64,000 nt of DNA from Flagellimonas sediminis (GCF_010500845.1 NZ_JAAAMI010000004.1:186001-250000), one strand, 5' to 3'. Shown: positions 9,233 through 18,972, counted from the stretch's first letter. Made by a program: numbers and translations. Notes: generated by a model not told the origin, from the sequence alone.

Positions 9233-9587
9233 AATACATTTTTAGTTTGTTTGAATTATTCGTCACTTAAAACTCATCGTTTCGGTTCTTTAAATTGAAT
9301 TAAAGATTAAGAAGCGTTAATTTTACACTTGTAAATGTATACTTAAGACGTTCAAGATTTTGGGAAATATTATCCGGTTTTGATACTATATTGACCAATC
9401 AATATACTTTTTTGTATTTTAGAGGATTCAATCCTATCAATTTAATGTTAACAAGTATATTTTTAACACTTATTTTTTGATTTTAACTTCTTCTCGTTAC
9501 ATTGTTCCCAACATCGATTATTCACAAAGTCTATGTTTTTGGATCCCTTAGAAAAACCCTAACTTTAATGATACAAATTCTAGGATT
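9233..9587. other. Intergenic region between susC and the exonuclease/GIY-YIG gene
   Basis: This A+T-rich stretch holds the shared regulatory box (9383-9406). A weak minus-strand -7 candidate, TACATTTA (plus 9332-9339), differs by one base from TAnnTTTG. It lies 43 bases from the box, nearly the spacing seen at the hydroxyproline promoter, but no matching -33 was found. No gene or RNA was recognised here. Confidence 0.5.
9383..9406. promoter_or_regulatory. Putative AraC-type operator upstream of susC
   Basis: ATACTATATTGACC (9383-9396) matches the box at 3436-3449 with one difference, and TATATTGACCAAT (9387-9399) is identical to 3452-3464. Here the site is also a perfect inverted repeat: TATATTGA (9387-9394), CCAA, TCAATATA (9399-9406). 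It lies about 150 bases upstream of the susC ATG. Its role as an operator is inferred from the repeat and from the two gene sets it precedes. Confidence 0.55.
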
Positions 9588-10964
9588 CTGTACACCATTA
9601 TCGACATAGAGACTACGGGAAATGGCATTAAAGGGAACAAGGTGACCGAAATTGCCATTTTTAAGTTTGACGGGGACCACGTGGTGGATGAGTTTACTAC
9701 CTTGGTGAATCCCGAATGCCCCATTCCTTATTTTATTACTGGACTGACCGGTATAGATGATCACATGGTGCAACACGCACCTACCTTTGCCGAAATTGCG
9801 GACAACATTTTGAACATGACCGAAAATGCCATATTTGTGGCCCACTCCGTGAATTTTGATTATGGGGTGATCAAGGAAGAATTTCGTCAAATTGGTATCG
9901 ACTTCACCCGAAAAAAACTGTGCACGGTACGATTGTCAAGAAGTTTGATCCCTGGACTTAGCTCCTATAGTCTGGGAAAACTGTGCTCCTCTGTTCAAAT
10001 TCCGTTGGTTGACCGCCACCGGGCCCGAGGCGATGCCCATGCCACCATGCTACTGTTTAAAAAATTGATCAACATGGAAGGTGCAGATGGCATTTTCAAA
10101 AAATTTCTGAATGCCCGAAGTCAAGAAGCTACTTTGCCCCCGCATCTTCCTAAATCGGTGTTCAACAAAATTCCTTCAAAACCTGGGATCTATTATTTCA
10201 AAAACCAAAAGGGGGAAATCATTTATGTCGGTAAGGCCATCAACCTAAAAAAAAGGGTATTAGGACATTTTTACGATAAAACCACCAAGGAAATTCAAAT
10301 GTGCAGTGAAACCGCCCACATTGATTATCAATTGTCCGGTAGCGAATTGGTGGCTCTTTTGATGGAATCCGCAGAAATCAAACGTCTTTTTCCACCCTAC
10401 AACAGGGCCCAAAAAAGAATTGTAAAGCAATATGCCATTTTTGCCTACGAAGATCGTAATGGGATTGTGCATTTGGCATACAACATCATAAAGGGAGCCC
10501 CTAATCCATTGAAGATTTTTTACGGCCAGACGGAATGCAGGGCCTATTTGGAACAAATCTGTAAAACCTTCTCCCTTTGCCCACGCTACTGTCATTTGCA
10601 ACAAACCAATACAGCATGTTCCCACCACGAAATTACCACTTGTGGGGGCATTTGCAAGGGAGAGGAACCTGTGGAGCACTATAACGAAAAGGTGCAAGAG
10701 GCCATTTCACACATGAAGCTATTGGCTTCAGAGGTCAAGATCATCAAAGAAAAAGGCAGGGACGAAAATGAAAGTGCCGTTGTACTGATTGCTGATGGCA
10801 TTTACAAAGGCTACGGTTTTATCGATAATGACTCAGAGGTTTCCACCCTTGAGGATATCGAGGCCTACATCACTCCCCAAAAGAACACCATCGAAACCGA
10901 AAGTATTCTCGGGGCCTATTTGCTCAAAAACACAAACATTCAAATCACTACCCCTATATCCTGA
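9588..10964 (+). CDS. DnaQ-like 3'-5' exonuclease fused to a GIY-YIG nuclease domain
   Basis: About 458 residues. The N-terminal half is a DEDDh exonuclease: DIETTG (Asp6, Glu8), NFDYG (Asp91) and HRARGDAHA (His144, Asp149). The second half starts with a UvrC-like GIY-YIG domain (PGIYYF near 199, IIYVGKA near 212), followed by a Cys-containing C-terminal region. Such fusions occur in Bacteroidota and resemble Cho/UvrC-type repair nucleases. The frame opens after a stop at 9549-9551 and has no ATG, GTG or TTG before the first catalytic motif. CTG at 9588 (LYTIIDIETTG) is taken as the start, with ATT at 9585 possible. A GTG at 9642 would remove the first catalytic pair. Confidence 0.82.
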   Translation: MYTIIDIETTGNGIKGNKVTEIAIFKFDGDHVVDEFTTLVNPECPIPYFITGLTGIDDHMVQHAPTFAEIADNILNMTENAIFVAHSVNFDYGVIKEEFRQIGIDFTRKKLCTVRLSRSLIPGLSSYSLGKLCSSVQIPLVDRHRARGDAHATMLLFKKLINMEGADGIFKKFLNARSQEATLPPHLPKSVFNKIPSKPGIYYFKNQKGEIIYVGKAINLKKRVLGHFYDKTTKEIQMCSETAHIDYQLSGSELVALLMESAEIKRLFPPYNRAQKRIVKQYAIFAYEDRNGIVHLAYNIIKGAPNPLKIFYGQTECRAYLEQICKTFSLCPRYCHLQQTNTACSHHEITTCGGICKGEEPVEHYNEKVQEAISHMKLLASEVKIIKEKGRDENESAVVLIADGIYKGYGFIDNDSEVSTLEDIEAYITPQKNTIETESILGAYLLKNTNIQITTPIS

Positions 10965-10969
10965 TACAT

Positions 10970-10993
10970 AAAAAAGCCCCCTAAAAAGGGGGC
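10970..10993 (-). terminator. Terminator of aceBA
   Basis: GCCCCC (10976-10981) and GGGGGC (10988-10993) pair around TAAAAA. On the minus strand the stem runs straight into six T (10970-10975), a textbook rho-independent terminator 45 bases after the isocitrate lyase stop. The convergent upstream gene has no T-run on its own strand here. Confidence 0.85.
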
Positions 10994-11037
10994 ATGGAAT
11001 TATGAGCAAATAACTACAGATTGAAAAATTCCCAAAA

Positions 11038-12315
11038 TTAAAATTGTGCCGTTTCGGTACTGCCCTTCATGGCCATGGTGCTTGCCTTGCCGGCCGTAAC
11101 AACGTTTTGTACCATATCAAAGTAGGAAGTTCCTACAAATCCTTGGTGTTTTACGGCTTTAAAGCCATCCTTTTGCAAGGCGAACTCCCGCTCCTGCAAT
11201 TCGGAATACCCAGCCATTCCCCTTTCCTTATATGATCTGGAAAGTTCGAACATACTCGTATTCAAGGCATGGAAACCTGCCAAGGTGATGAACTGAAACT
11301 TATAACCCATGGCCGCCAGTTCTTCCCTGAACGTTTCCATCTCCTTCATGCTCAACTTGGCCGCCCAGTTGAAGGATGGTGAACAGTTGTAAGCCAACAT
11401 TTTATCAGGGTATTTGTTGTGGATACCCTCCGCAAACTTTTTGGCCTGTTCCAAATCTGGTGTAGAGGTCTCCAACCAGATCAGGTCCGCAAAGGGAGCA
11501 TAGCTCAAACCTCGGTCTATCCCCTGCTCCAGGCCATTTTTTACATAGAAAAATCCTTCGGAAGAGCGTTCCCCTGTCAAAAATTTATGATCTCGTTCAT
11601 CTATATCGCTTGTCAACAAATTGGCGGCATCGGCATCGGTCCTTGCAATGATGATGGTGGGCACCCCCATGACATCGGCTGCCAAACGGGCCGCAATCAG
11701 TTTATTGATGGCCTCTTGGGTAGGGACCAAAACCTTGCCTCCCAAGTGTCCACATTTTTTTGCGGAGCTCAATTGGTCCTCAAAATGCACTCCAGAAGCC
11801 CCATTTTCTATCATGGATTTCATAAGTTCATAGGCATTTAGGTTTCCCCCGAAACCAGCTTCGGCATCGGCTATGATCGGCACCAAATAATCTTTTTTTT
11901 CGGCAACGCCATTCACCGTTTGGATTTGATCGGCACGTAACAAAGCATTGTTGATGCGTTTGACCACCATGGGCACACTGTTTGCAGGATACAGGGATTG
12001 ATCGGGATACATTTCCCCTGAAAGATTGGCATCGGCCGCCACTTGCCAGCCACTAAGGTAAATGGCATCCAAACCGGCTTCCACTTCCTGAATGGCCTGA
12101 TTGCCCGTCAAGGCACCCAATCCTGCCACAAAATCCTGTTCGTTCAACTTTTTCCAAAGTTTTTCGGCTCCCATCCGCGCAATGGAATGGTCTATTTCAT
12201 ACGACCCTCGAAGTTTGATGACTTCTTCCGCCGTATAAGGGCGTTCAACACCTTTCCATCTAGGGTTCACGGTCCAATCCGTTACCAAAGCTTGAATTTT
12301 CTCCTTTTTTTCCAT
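11038..12315 (-). CDS. aceA: Isocitrate lyase
   Basis: A 425-residue enzyme splitting isocitrate into glyoxylate and succinate in the glyoxylate shunt. The active-site KKCGH is at 186-190 (catalytic Cys188), followed by [15 protein letters not shown]. The metal/substrate segments [12 protein letters not shown] (146-157) and [14 protein letters not shown] are intact. Length and spacing fit the bacterial family. It follows aceB by 83 bases and shares its promoter, allowing growth on acetate or fatty acids. Confidence 0.97.
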   Translation of the reverse strand: MEKKEKIQALVTDWTVNPRWKGVERPYTAEEVIKLRGSYEIDHSIARMGAEKLWKKLNEQDFVAGLGALTGNQAIQEVEAGLDAIYLSGWQVAADANLSGEMYPDQSLYPANSVPMVVKRINNALLRADQIQTVNGVAEKKDYLVPIIADAEAGFGGNLNAYELMKSMIENGASGVHFEDQLSSAKKCGHLGGKVLVPTQEAINKLIAARLAADVMGVPTIIIARTDADAANLLTSDIDERDHKFLTGERSSEGFFYVKNGLEQGIDRGLSYAPFADLIWLETSTPDLEQAKKFAEGIHNKYPDKMLAYNCSPSFNWAAKLSMKEMETFREELAAMGYKFQFITLAGFHALNTSMFELSRSYKERGMAGYSELQEREFALQKDGFKAVKHQGFVGTSYFDMVQNVVTAGKASTMAMKGSTETAQF

Positions 12316-12398
12316 AATTTTATAATTCGAAATTTGACTTGAATCCCATGTAATGTTCGCGCATTCTTGGGATTTTTTTATTGATATGACCAGTGCAC

Positions 12399-13997
12399 CT
12401 ATATCTGGTTATAGGCTTTTATCGTAAGGAATTCCTCAAACTCGTTGGCTCTCACCAATTTATCGAACAGGGCAATGGCCTCTTCAAATTTGGTGTTGTG
12501 CAGGTTGCCCTCCCCTACCAAGTGCCGGATCTTTACCACTTCCTCTCCAAAAATGGATTGGTATAGTTCATTGGTGAGCTTTCTGCCGTCATCCAACCGG
12601 GCATTGAACTTGAGCCACTGCCACACTTGGGTCCTGGAAATCTCGGCCGTTGCTGCGTCTTCCATCAGGTTGTTGATGGCCACACAGCCGTTGCCCCTTA
12701 GCCAAGATTCCAAATACAAAATCCCCACTGAAATGTTCTTTCGAATACCCTTTTCGGTGATTGTACCATCGGGAATGGCAATCAAATCCGTGGCAGAAAT
12801 ATGATCATCTTCCCTCAACTTCTCCAATTGATTGGCTTTTGGCATGTACTTGTTAAAAACATCCATGGCAATCTTTACCAATCCAGGATGCGCCACCCAG
12901 GTACCATCGTGCCCGTTCTTTACCTCGCGTTCTTTATCTAAGCGTACTTTTTCCAAAGCTTTTTCATTGGCCACAGGATCATTGTTGATAGGAATTTGTG
13001 CCGCCATCCCGCCCATGGCGTGAATACCTCTTTTATGGCATCGTTGTATGACCAATCGGGAATAGGCATCCATAAACGGAACGGTCATCGTCACCTGGTC
13101 ACGATCCGGCAAAATATAGGCCGGATGGTTCCTAAATTTTTTGATGTAAGAGAAAATATAGTCCCAGCGTCCGCAGTTGAGTCCCACAATGTGGTTTTTC
13201 AGTTCGTAGATGATTTCGTCCAACTGAAAACTAGCGGTAATGGTTTCAATCAAAACCGTGGCCTTGTACGTACCTACCGGAATACCAATATACTCTTCCG
13301 CAAAGGTGAACACATCGTTCCACCATCTGGCTTCCAGATAATGCTCCAATTTTGGCAGATAAAAATAGGGGGCCGAACCTCTTCTTCTCAGGACACCCGA
13401 GTTATGGTAAACATACAGTCCAAAATCCACCAAACTTCCCGAGGTCATTTCTCCATTGATGAGAATATGTCTTTCATTCAAGTGCAGTCCCCGAGGGCGA
13501 ACCAGAAGCACGGCCACCTCATCGTTCAATTCATAACTTTTTCCCTTTTTGGAGTCGAAATAGGAAATGGTCCCGTTGTTGGCATCGATCAAATTTTGTT
13601 GCCCCTGCATACAATTGTACCAAGTGGGTGCATTACTGTCCTCAAAATCAGCCATAAAAGTTTTGGCACCCGAATTCAAGGCGTTGATGACCATCTTGCG
13701 ATCTACGGGTCCGGTAATCTCCACGCGTCGGTCCCTTAAATCATCCGGGATATGTTTAACCTTCCAATTGGCAGTCCTTGTCTGTTCTGTTTCAGGTAAA
13801 AAATTTGGGAATTCACCCAAATCAAATTGTACTTGTCGTTTTGCTCGTTCTTCCAACAACTGCAATCTGGACCTGTTGAATTTTTGGTGCAATGCGATCA
13901 AAAACTCCAAGGCACCATCGGTCAACAGCTCAGGATAATAGTGTTCTACCTCCTTTGCAAACTGCAATTGTGTACTGGTAATCAATGCTTCTTCCAT
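12399..13997 (-). CDS. aceB: Malate synthase A
   Basis: A 532-residue malate synthase joining glyoxylate and acetyl-CoA to malate. Recognisable blocks are [17 protein letters not shown] with [13 protein letters not shown] (about residues 85-125), the [14 protein letters not shown] block near 275, and [15 protein letters not shown] near 375. The length fits the A isoform, not the ~720-residue G isoform. It is the first gene of aceBA. Its promoter and two palindromes lie in the 126 bp gap to the divergent regulator. Confidence 0.96.
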   Translation of the reverse strand: MEEALITSTQLQFAKEVEHYYPELLTDGALEFLIALHQKFNRSRLQLLEERAKRQVQFDLGEFPNFLPETEQTRTANWKVKHIPDDLRDRRVEITGPVDRKMVINALNSGAKTFMADFEDSNAPTWYNCMQGQQNLIDANNGTISYFDSKKGKSYELNDEVAVLLVRPRGLHLNERHILINGEMTSGSLVDFGLYVYHNSGVLRRRGSAPYFYLPKLEHYLEARWWNDVFTFAEEYIGIPVGTYKATVLIETITASFQLDEIIYELKNHIVGLNCGRWDYIFSYIKKFRNHPAYILPDRDQVTMTVPFMDAYSRLVIQRCHKRGIHAMGGMAAQIPINNDPVANEKALEKVRLDKEREVKNGHDGTWVAHPGLVKIAMDVFNKYMPKANQLEKLREDDHISATDLIAIPDGTITEKGIRKNISVGILYLESWLRGNGCVAINNLMEDAATAEISRTQVWQWLKFNARLDDGRKLTNELYQSIFGEEVVKIRHLVGEGNLHNTKFEEAIALFDKLVRANEFEEFLTIKAYNQI

Positions 13998-14017
13998 AAC
14001 AGTATCATTTTATTCAA

Positions 14018-14048
14018 CAAGATTAACGCAAACGTTTGAGAAAAACAA
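14018..14048 (-). promoter_or_regulatory. Probable aceBA promoter
   Basis: On the minus strand TTG (14046-14048) is followed after 20 bases by TAATCTTG (14018-14025), one mismatch from TAnnTTTG. One palindrome (14029-14038) lies inside the spacer and the other (14047-14062) overlaps the -33 element, an arrangement that suits repression. Confidence 0.5.
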
Positions 14049-14062
14049 GCGAACGTTCGCTT
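14029..14062. promoter_or_regulatory. Two palindromic operators between aceB and its divergent regulator
   Basis: CAAACGTTTG (14029-14038) and AAGCGAACGTTCGCTT (14047-14062) are perfect palindromes whose centres are 21 bp apart, two helical turns. They share the core GCrAACGTTyG. The likely binder is the helix-turn-helix protein encoded to the right, acting on aceBA and possibly itself. Confidence 0.6.
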
Positions 14063-14105
14063 TTTTGTACAAATACGCTATTTTTAGAAGATTCGCAAAA
14101 TAGCC

Positions 14106-14113
14106 TATCTTTG
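14106..14113 (+). promoter_or_regulatory. -7 element of the aceBA-linked regulator
   Basis: TATCTTTG is an exact TAnnTTTG match, ending 10 bases before the ATG at 14124. No TTG was found at the expected -33 spacing. If used, the transcript would have almost no leader. Confidence 0.5.
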
Positions 14114-14123
14114 ATCAAGAAAA

Positions 14124-15599
14124 ATGGAAGAGGAATACATCAAATTGATTTTTGGCCTAAAATTGAAGCAGGTAAGGACCAAGCGAAAGCTATCCCTATT
14201 TGGTCTTTCCAAGCTTACGGGACTTTCAAAATCGTACCTGAACGAGATTGAAAAAGGCAAGAAATACCCTAAAACGGATAAGATCGCCCTTCTGGCCGAA
14301 AAGCTGGAAGTGCCCTATGATAGCTTGGTTTCCTTAAAATTGGACAAAAACCTCGCTCCTGTTGGCGAACTGTTACAATCCAAGGTTTTTAAGGAACTGC
14401 CCCTGGAATTGTTCGGAATCAAGGAAAGTGACCTCATCGATATCGTGGCCAATGCCCCGACCAAGGTGAACGCCTTTATCAGCACCATCATAGAAATCGC
14501 CAAACATTATAACTTTGGGAAGGAAAACTTTTATTTGGCTTCCCTCCGTTCCTTTCAAGAAGCCAGCAACAATTTTTTTCCAGACTTGGAAGATACTGCT
14601 ATCCAGTTTGCCAAAGCATATCAAGTGGACTTGAAAAAATCAGTAAGTTCATCGGAACTGGAAGAAATTTTGGTGGAAGAGTACGGGTATACCATCAATA
14701 ATGAGGAACTGACCAAGTACAAGGAATTGGACAACCTGCGTTCCATGTTCATTCCCAAGACCAAAACCCTTTTGGTGGCCAACCATATTGATGAAGCCCA
14801 GCGTACTTTTATTTATGCCAAAGAAATCGGTTATAATTTTTTAAATATTGAGGAGCGCCTCTACACGTTCACTTGGATCAAGTTCCATAATTTTGACCAG
14901 GTCCTCAACAATTTTTATGCCTCCTACTTTGCGGGAGCTTTGGTCATCCCACGGGATCTCATCAAAAAGCATGTAGACTCTTTCCTGTCCAAGCCCAAGT
15001 TCGACAAGACCTTTTTAACGGGAATCAAAAATTATTACAATGCCTCACCTGAATCCCTTTATCAGCGTTTGACCAATATTCTGCCGAACGATTACCATTT
15101 GGAGAACCTTTTCTTTCTTCGTTTGAGTCATAAAAAGGACTCCAACCGTTTTGATATTACCAAAGAACTCCATTTGACCCATCATCATTCGCCCCATGGC
15201 AATGAAACCAATGAAAAGTATTGCAGGCGATGGGTTTCCATTCGGGTATTGCAGGAAATTGCCAAAACGGGGGAGGAACACCACATGGATGTACAGATAT
15301 CGCATTACCCCAGTGATGGGCTTTCGTATCTTATTTTCTCCAGTGCCACGGTAGACCCTTTTAAAAAGGATCAATACAGAAGTGTAAGTTTGGGGTTGTT
15401 GATCAATTCCGAGCTTAAAAAAAAGGTTGCTTTTTTGAACGACCCATCCATTAAAACATATGATGTTGGGGTAACCTGTGAACGTTGCGCCATTGCCGAT
15501 TGCGGTGTGAGACAAGCACAACCTAACATCTTAAAAAGACAGGAGCGCAATCTGAAGACCGAAAAAGTTGTGCAAGAACTCCAGAAAAAATTCAGCTAG
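14124..15599 (+). CDS. XRE-family regulator of the RamB/ScfR type, probable glyoxylate-shunt regulator
   Basis: A 491-residue protein with an N-terminal Cro/C1 helix-turn-helix (about 8-65: LKQVRTKRKLSLF, LSKLTGLSKSYLNEIEKGKK). A long middle region follows, related in layout to the IrrE-like domain of short-chain-fatty-acid regulators, but no HExxH is seen. The C-terminal tail has a cysteine motif CERCAIADCGVR (Cys452, 455, 460), common in this regulator group and possibly metal-binding. It is divergent from aceB with two palindromes between, so control of acetate/glyoxylate metabolism is the natural inference. Direction (activation or repression) is unknown. Confidence 0.85.
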   Translation: MEEEYIKLIFGLKLKQVRTKRKLSLFGLSKLTGLSKSYLNEIEKGKKYPKTDKIALLAEKLEVPYDSLVSLKLDKNLAPVGELLQSKVFKELPLELFGIKESDLIDIVANAPTKVNAFISTIIEIAKHYNFGKENFYLASLRSFQEASNNFFPDLEDTAIQFAKAYQVDLKKSVSSSELEEILVEEYGYTINNEELTKYKELDNLRSMFIPKTKTLLVANHIDEAQRTFIYAKEIGYNFLNIEERLYTFTWIKFHNFDQVLNNFYASYFAGALVIPRDLIKKHVDSFLSKPKFDKTFLTGIKNYYNASPESLYQRLTNILPNDYHLENLFFLRLSHKKDSNRFDITKELHLTHHHSPHGNETNEKYCRRWVSIRVLQEIAKTGEEHHMDVQISHYPSDGLSYLIFSSATVDPFKKDQYRSVSLGLLINSELKKKVAFLNDPSIKTYDVGVTCERCAIADCGVRQAQPNILKRQERNLKTEKVVQELQKKFS

Positions 15600-15600
15600 G

Positions 15601-16377
15601 CTACAAGTTTGGTTTTATCACGACCTTGAATTCAGCCTTGTCCTTTAGGTATTGAAACCCTTGGTCCAACTCTTTTTGCTCCACTGCGTAGGGATAAAAG
15701 GAAATCGGCTCGATACAGATCATATTCCTTACTTCCGTCCAGCACATGAAATGCCCAAAACCTTTGGTTCCAATGGTTATCTGCTTTTCATCCTGTAACG
15801 TGATGGAAGTACAATTAGGCACCTGAAACGCCCTACTGCCCACGGCCAAAACTTCACCCAAGGAAATTTCTTGATCATTGGCAATAATCATCGGTGCATC
15901 GGAATGGAGCCTGAACGCAGGATGGTATCCCAACATAAACGGCATGCCTTCTTCCCCAGAAACCCGAAAAATAATTTCCAATGCCCCCTCCTTCAATTCA
16001 AAGGATTTTTCAAATCGGAAACTGTAGGGCCAGTCCATGAAAGGTTCGGTAGATTTTGCAGGGTATTTGGAATTTTTCACTTCGGTACCCGCTGTATATT
16101 CCTTTGCAAAAACAGCGGTAGATTCTGTTTGTAAAATCAATTCATAAGGGATTTGCCTCAACAAACCGTGCTGGTCCTGGACGGCTTTACCTTTAGGGGT
16201 TTGAACTCTAAAATTGGCCTTGTCCAAAGGACCGATGATCGGGAACATCTCCGTATCACTACTCCCCCAACCAGGACTTCCTTTTTGGTGAATAAATTCA
16301 TGGCCACCGCGCACAAAACTGGCCAACTCGCCAGCATCTATGCCAACCGTGCAATCTCTGCTTTTCAATTTGACCAT
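15601..16377 (-). CDS. Aldose 1-epimerase family (mutarotase-like) protein
   Basis: A 258-residue beta-sandwich protein of the galactose mutarotase-like fold. Visible blocks are GSPGWGSSDTEMFPIIGPL near 35, QDQHGLLRQIPYEL near 67, MLGYHPAFRL near 150 and the acidic C-terminal strand ICIEPISFYPYA near 225. The HG and HPAF histidines match the catalytic/sugar-binding positions of the family; the sugar is not known. Its ATG overlaps the upstream peptidase's stop by one base (TAATG), so the pair is co-translated though their functions look unrelated. It converges with the regulator gene, with one base between the stops. Confidence 0.85.
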   Translation of the reverse strand: MVKLKSRDCTVGIDAGELASFVRGGHEFIHQKGSPGWGSSDTEMFPIIGPLDKANFRVQTPKGKAVQDQHGLLRQIPYELILQTESTAVFAKEYTAGTEVKNSKYPAKSTEPFMDWPYSFRFEKSFELKEGALEIIFRVSGEEGMPFMLGYHPAFRLHSDAPMIIANDQEISLGEVLAVGSRAFQVPNCTSITLQDEKQITIGTKGFGHFMCWTEVRNMICIEPISFYPYAVEQKELDQGFQYLKDKAEFKVVIKPNL

Positions 16378-17675
16378 TATTTGGCGTTTATCAATCGGTA
16401 TATTAAAATGGCTGTCCGTTTGGTGAGATCCTTGATGGTGTTCAAGTTCACAGTTTCTTCAGGAGTATGCGCCCCCGACCCCATGGTTCCCAATCCATCC
16501 AAACAATCCACATATTCGGCTATAAAAGAAACGTCCGCAGCTCCCCGTCTTCCTGGATCATAGGCCAATACTTCCCCTTGACCCAGATCAAGGCTTACCT
16601 CGTTCAAAATACCCAACAATCCCATATTTCCCTCGGTAGGCTGCATGGCAGGATAGCTATCTGTAAAGCTGACCGTGGCAGAAGTTTTGGGAAGATTGTT
16701 GCCTACAATTTCCATCATCTTTTCACGTGCCCTTTCTTTCTGTTCTTCGGAAATAAATCGGAGACCTCCTTTTACAATTGCTTTTTGAGCCACCACATTG
16801 CTTTTTCCAAAGGCATCTCCCTTACCTGTGGAAGGATCATAATTTACAAAGGTACCTCCCAACAATATTCCAGGATTGAAGGTCAACAGATCTTCACCTT
16901 TTACATCAGTATAGAATTCATGAAGAATGCGCGACATTTCAAAAATGGCACCCGCACCGGTACTCTCGCTAAAAATACCTGAAGAATGGGCTCGTTTTCC
17001 TTCTACTTCCACTTCCCAGCCAGAGGCTCCCCTGCGCGCTACCGTGGCATAATTAAACCCTGTGGATGTTTCAAATCCCAAGGCAACATCACTCCTTTGG
17101 GCAGCTTCGATCAGATCCTTCCGACTGATATCCAACGGTTTCCCTGTACTTTCTTCGTCCCCAGTAAAAGCGACGATAATTTGGGCATCGTTCAACAAGC
17201 CATTATCGTACAATGCCTTTAGGGCATACAGCACGATCACATCCCCGCCTTTCATATCGTTACCACCGGGAGCGTGGGCAATACTGTCATTTACCCTTTC
17301 AAATTTTTGGAACGGACTATCTTCTTCAAAAACGGTATCCAAATGACCTACCAATACCAATTTCTTGCCTTTGTTGCCTGAGGTTTCCGCAAACAGATGT
17401 CCTGCACGGTCCATTTCGGCAGGCATGTCGATCCATTTGGTTTGGAAACCGATATGGTCAAACTCATCTTTGAACACCATGCCAACTTCTTTCACACCTT
17501 CCGCATTTAAAGTACCGCTGTTGATATTCACCACTTTTTCCAAAAATGAAATGGCTTCGTCGCTGTTCTTTTCAATCGTGGCAACAATCTTTTTTTCGGT
17601 CCGGGTCAATTTTTGCGCCGTTATGGAAACGGCAAATACCAAGCAAATGCAAGTGAAAAACGGTCTTAGGGTCAT
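16377..17675 (-). CDS. Exported M20-family metallopeptidase (carboxypeptidase G2-like)
   Basis: A 432-residue zinc hydrolase with a signal peptide (residues 1-20, ending SITAQ). The metal ligands are present in order: GHLDTVF, APGGNDMKGG and TGDEESTG (with the catalytic EE). The dimerisation domain has ...GKRAHSSGIFSESTGAGAIFEM, and the closing GAHTPEETVN supplies the last histidine. It likely trims peptides or N-acyl amino acids in the periplasm. It is translationally coupled to the mutarotase-like gene. Confidence 0.92.
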   Translation of the reverse strand: MTLRPFFTCICLVFAVSITAQKLTRTEKKIVATIEKNSDEAISFLEKVVNINSGTLNAEGVKEVGMVFKDEFDHIGFQTKWIDMPAEMDRAGHLFAETSGNKGKKLVLVGHLDTVFEEDSPFQKFERVNDSIAHAPGGNDMKGGDVIVLYALKALYDNGLLNDAQIIVAFTGDEESTGKPLDISRKDLIEAAQRSDVALGFETSTGFNYATVARRGASGWEVEVEGKRAHSSGIFSESTGAGAIFEMSRILHEFYTDVKGEDLLTFNPGILLGGTFVNYDPSTGKGDAFGKSNVVAQKAIVKGGLRFISEEQKERAREKMMEIVGNNLPKTSATVSFTDSYPAMQPTEGNMGLLGILNEVSLDLGQGEVLAYDPGRRGAADVSFIAEYVDCLDGLGTMGSGAHTPEETVNLNTIKDLTKRTAILIYRLINAK

Positions 17676-17727
17676 GATGGATTATTTTGTCCCTAATGTA
17701 TCAATTTAAAAGGAAAGGTCCCAGTGA

Positions 17728-18969
17728 TCATTCAAACTGTATGGCTTTCACAGGCGTAATTTTGGTAATAATGTATGATGGTACCAAAAGCATCAAAAGG
17801 CACAAGAACATAACCCCGATGTTGAGCAATAAAACGGTTGGGGCATCCATATGGACCGGAATATACTCAATATAATATTCCTCCGGATTTGGGAACTTGA
17901 ACATTCGGTATTCAGCCTGAAGGAAAATGATTCCCAATCCTATCAAATTACCCCAAAACAGTCCAATGGCAATCAAGTAAGCCGCATTGTACAAAAACAC
18001 TTTTCGGATACTCCAATTGGCGGAACCAAGAGCCTTTAATATACCTATCATTTGGGTGCGCTCCAGAATCAATACCAATAGTGCGGTAATCATGTTGATA
18101 CCTCCCACAATGATCATGATCCCAATGATCAGGGCAATATTGAAATCGAAGAGTTGGATCCATTCAAAAATGCGGTAATACTTGGTCTTGATGTTCTGGG
18201 TATCGAGACTGGAAACCGTCTTGCCATAGATTTCATTGCTTTTTTCCTCCAATTGGTCAAAATCGTCCAGAAACACCTCAAAATTACCGATTTGGTCAGC
18301 TTCCCATTTGTTCATCCGCTGTATATGGCGAATGTCCACAAATACGTAGGTGGCATCAAATTCCTCAAATCCACTGTCATAAATGCCCACAATCTTGAAC
18401 TTTCGGTTATTGGGAATCTGGGAAGCATCCCCATCCTTCAAAAAGAAGGAGAAAAAATCTTCGCCTATCCCTAACTGTAGACGATTGGCCATCATCCTTG
18501 AGATCAACACCTCATCATTGAGCTTTCCCGTGTAATCTGGCAACCTACCCTCTACCAGATATTCCTTAAAGGCGCTCCAATCATAATCGGGGCCGACACC
18601 TTTGGCCAGCATTCCTTCAAAGGTATCCTCGGTGCGGATGATTCCACCTTTGGTGGCCACAGCCTGCACATGGCGTACCCCATCCACATTTTTGAACTCG
18701 GGATAAAAATCTTGATGGATTGAAATAGCTGAAACGGAAACTTCGGAAGTATTGTTGTCGTAATTGGAAATCTGGATATGGCCATTGAAAGCCGAGACCT
18801 TTTCGCGAATTTTGTTTTTCAACCCAACACCTGTGGCTATGGCGATGAGCATCATGACCACACCGATCGCAATTGCAGCAATAGCGATTTTTATTATAGG
18901 GGCGGAAATACTAATTTTATGTTCCTTCCCTGTAATCAGGCGTTTGGCAATAAACAATTCTAAATTCAA
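17728..18969 (-). CDS. LolC/LolE-like ABC transporter permease
   Basis: A 413-residue FtsX-domain permease: one N-terminal membrane helix (about 25-50), a large periplasmic MacB-like domain (50-270), then three helices near 280-310, 330-355 and 385-405, ending SYIITKITPVKAIQFE. This is the layout of LolE, which helps release lipoproteins from the inner membrane. No ATPase gene is adjacent, which is usual in this phylum. The start must be TTG at 18967-18969 (MNLELFIAKRLITG): an in-frame stop lies at 18982-18984 and there is no ATG until about residue 40. Only three bases separate it from the start of the divergent gene. Confidence 0.88.
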   Translation of the reverse strand: MNLELFIAKRLITGKEHKISISAPIIKIAIAAIAIGVVMMLIAIATGVGLKNKIREKVSAFNGHIQISNYDNNTSEVSVSAISIHQDFYPEFKNVDGVRHVQAVATKGGIIRTEDTFEGMLAKGVGPDYDWSAFKEYLVEGRLPDYTGKLNDEVLISRMMANRLQLGIGEDFFSFFLKDGDASQIPNNRKFKIVGIYDSGFEEFDATYVFVDIRHIQRMNKWEADQIGNFEVFLDDFDQLEEKSNEIYGKTVSSLDTQNIKTKYYRIFEWIQLFDFNIALIIGIMIIVGGINMITALLVLILERTQMIGILKALGSANWSIRKVFLYNAAYLIAIGLFWGNLIGLGIIFLQAEYRMFKFPNPEEYYIEYIPVHMDAPTVLLLNIGVMFLCLLMLLVPSYIITKITPVKAIQFE

Positions 18970-18972
18970 CGG

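Noticed and set aside
12996..13739. A 247-codon plus-strand open frame
   Set aside because: Antisense to malate synthase, no recognisable protein.
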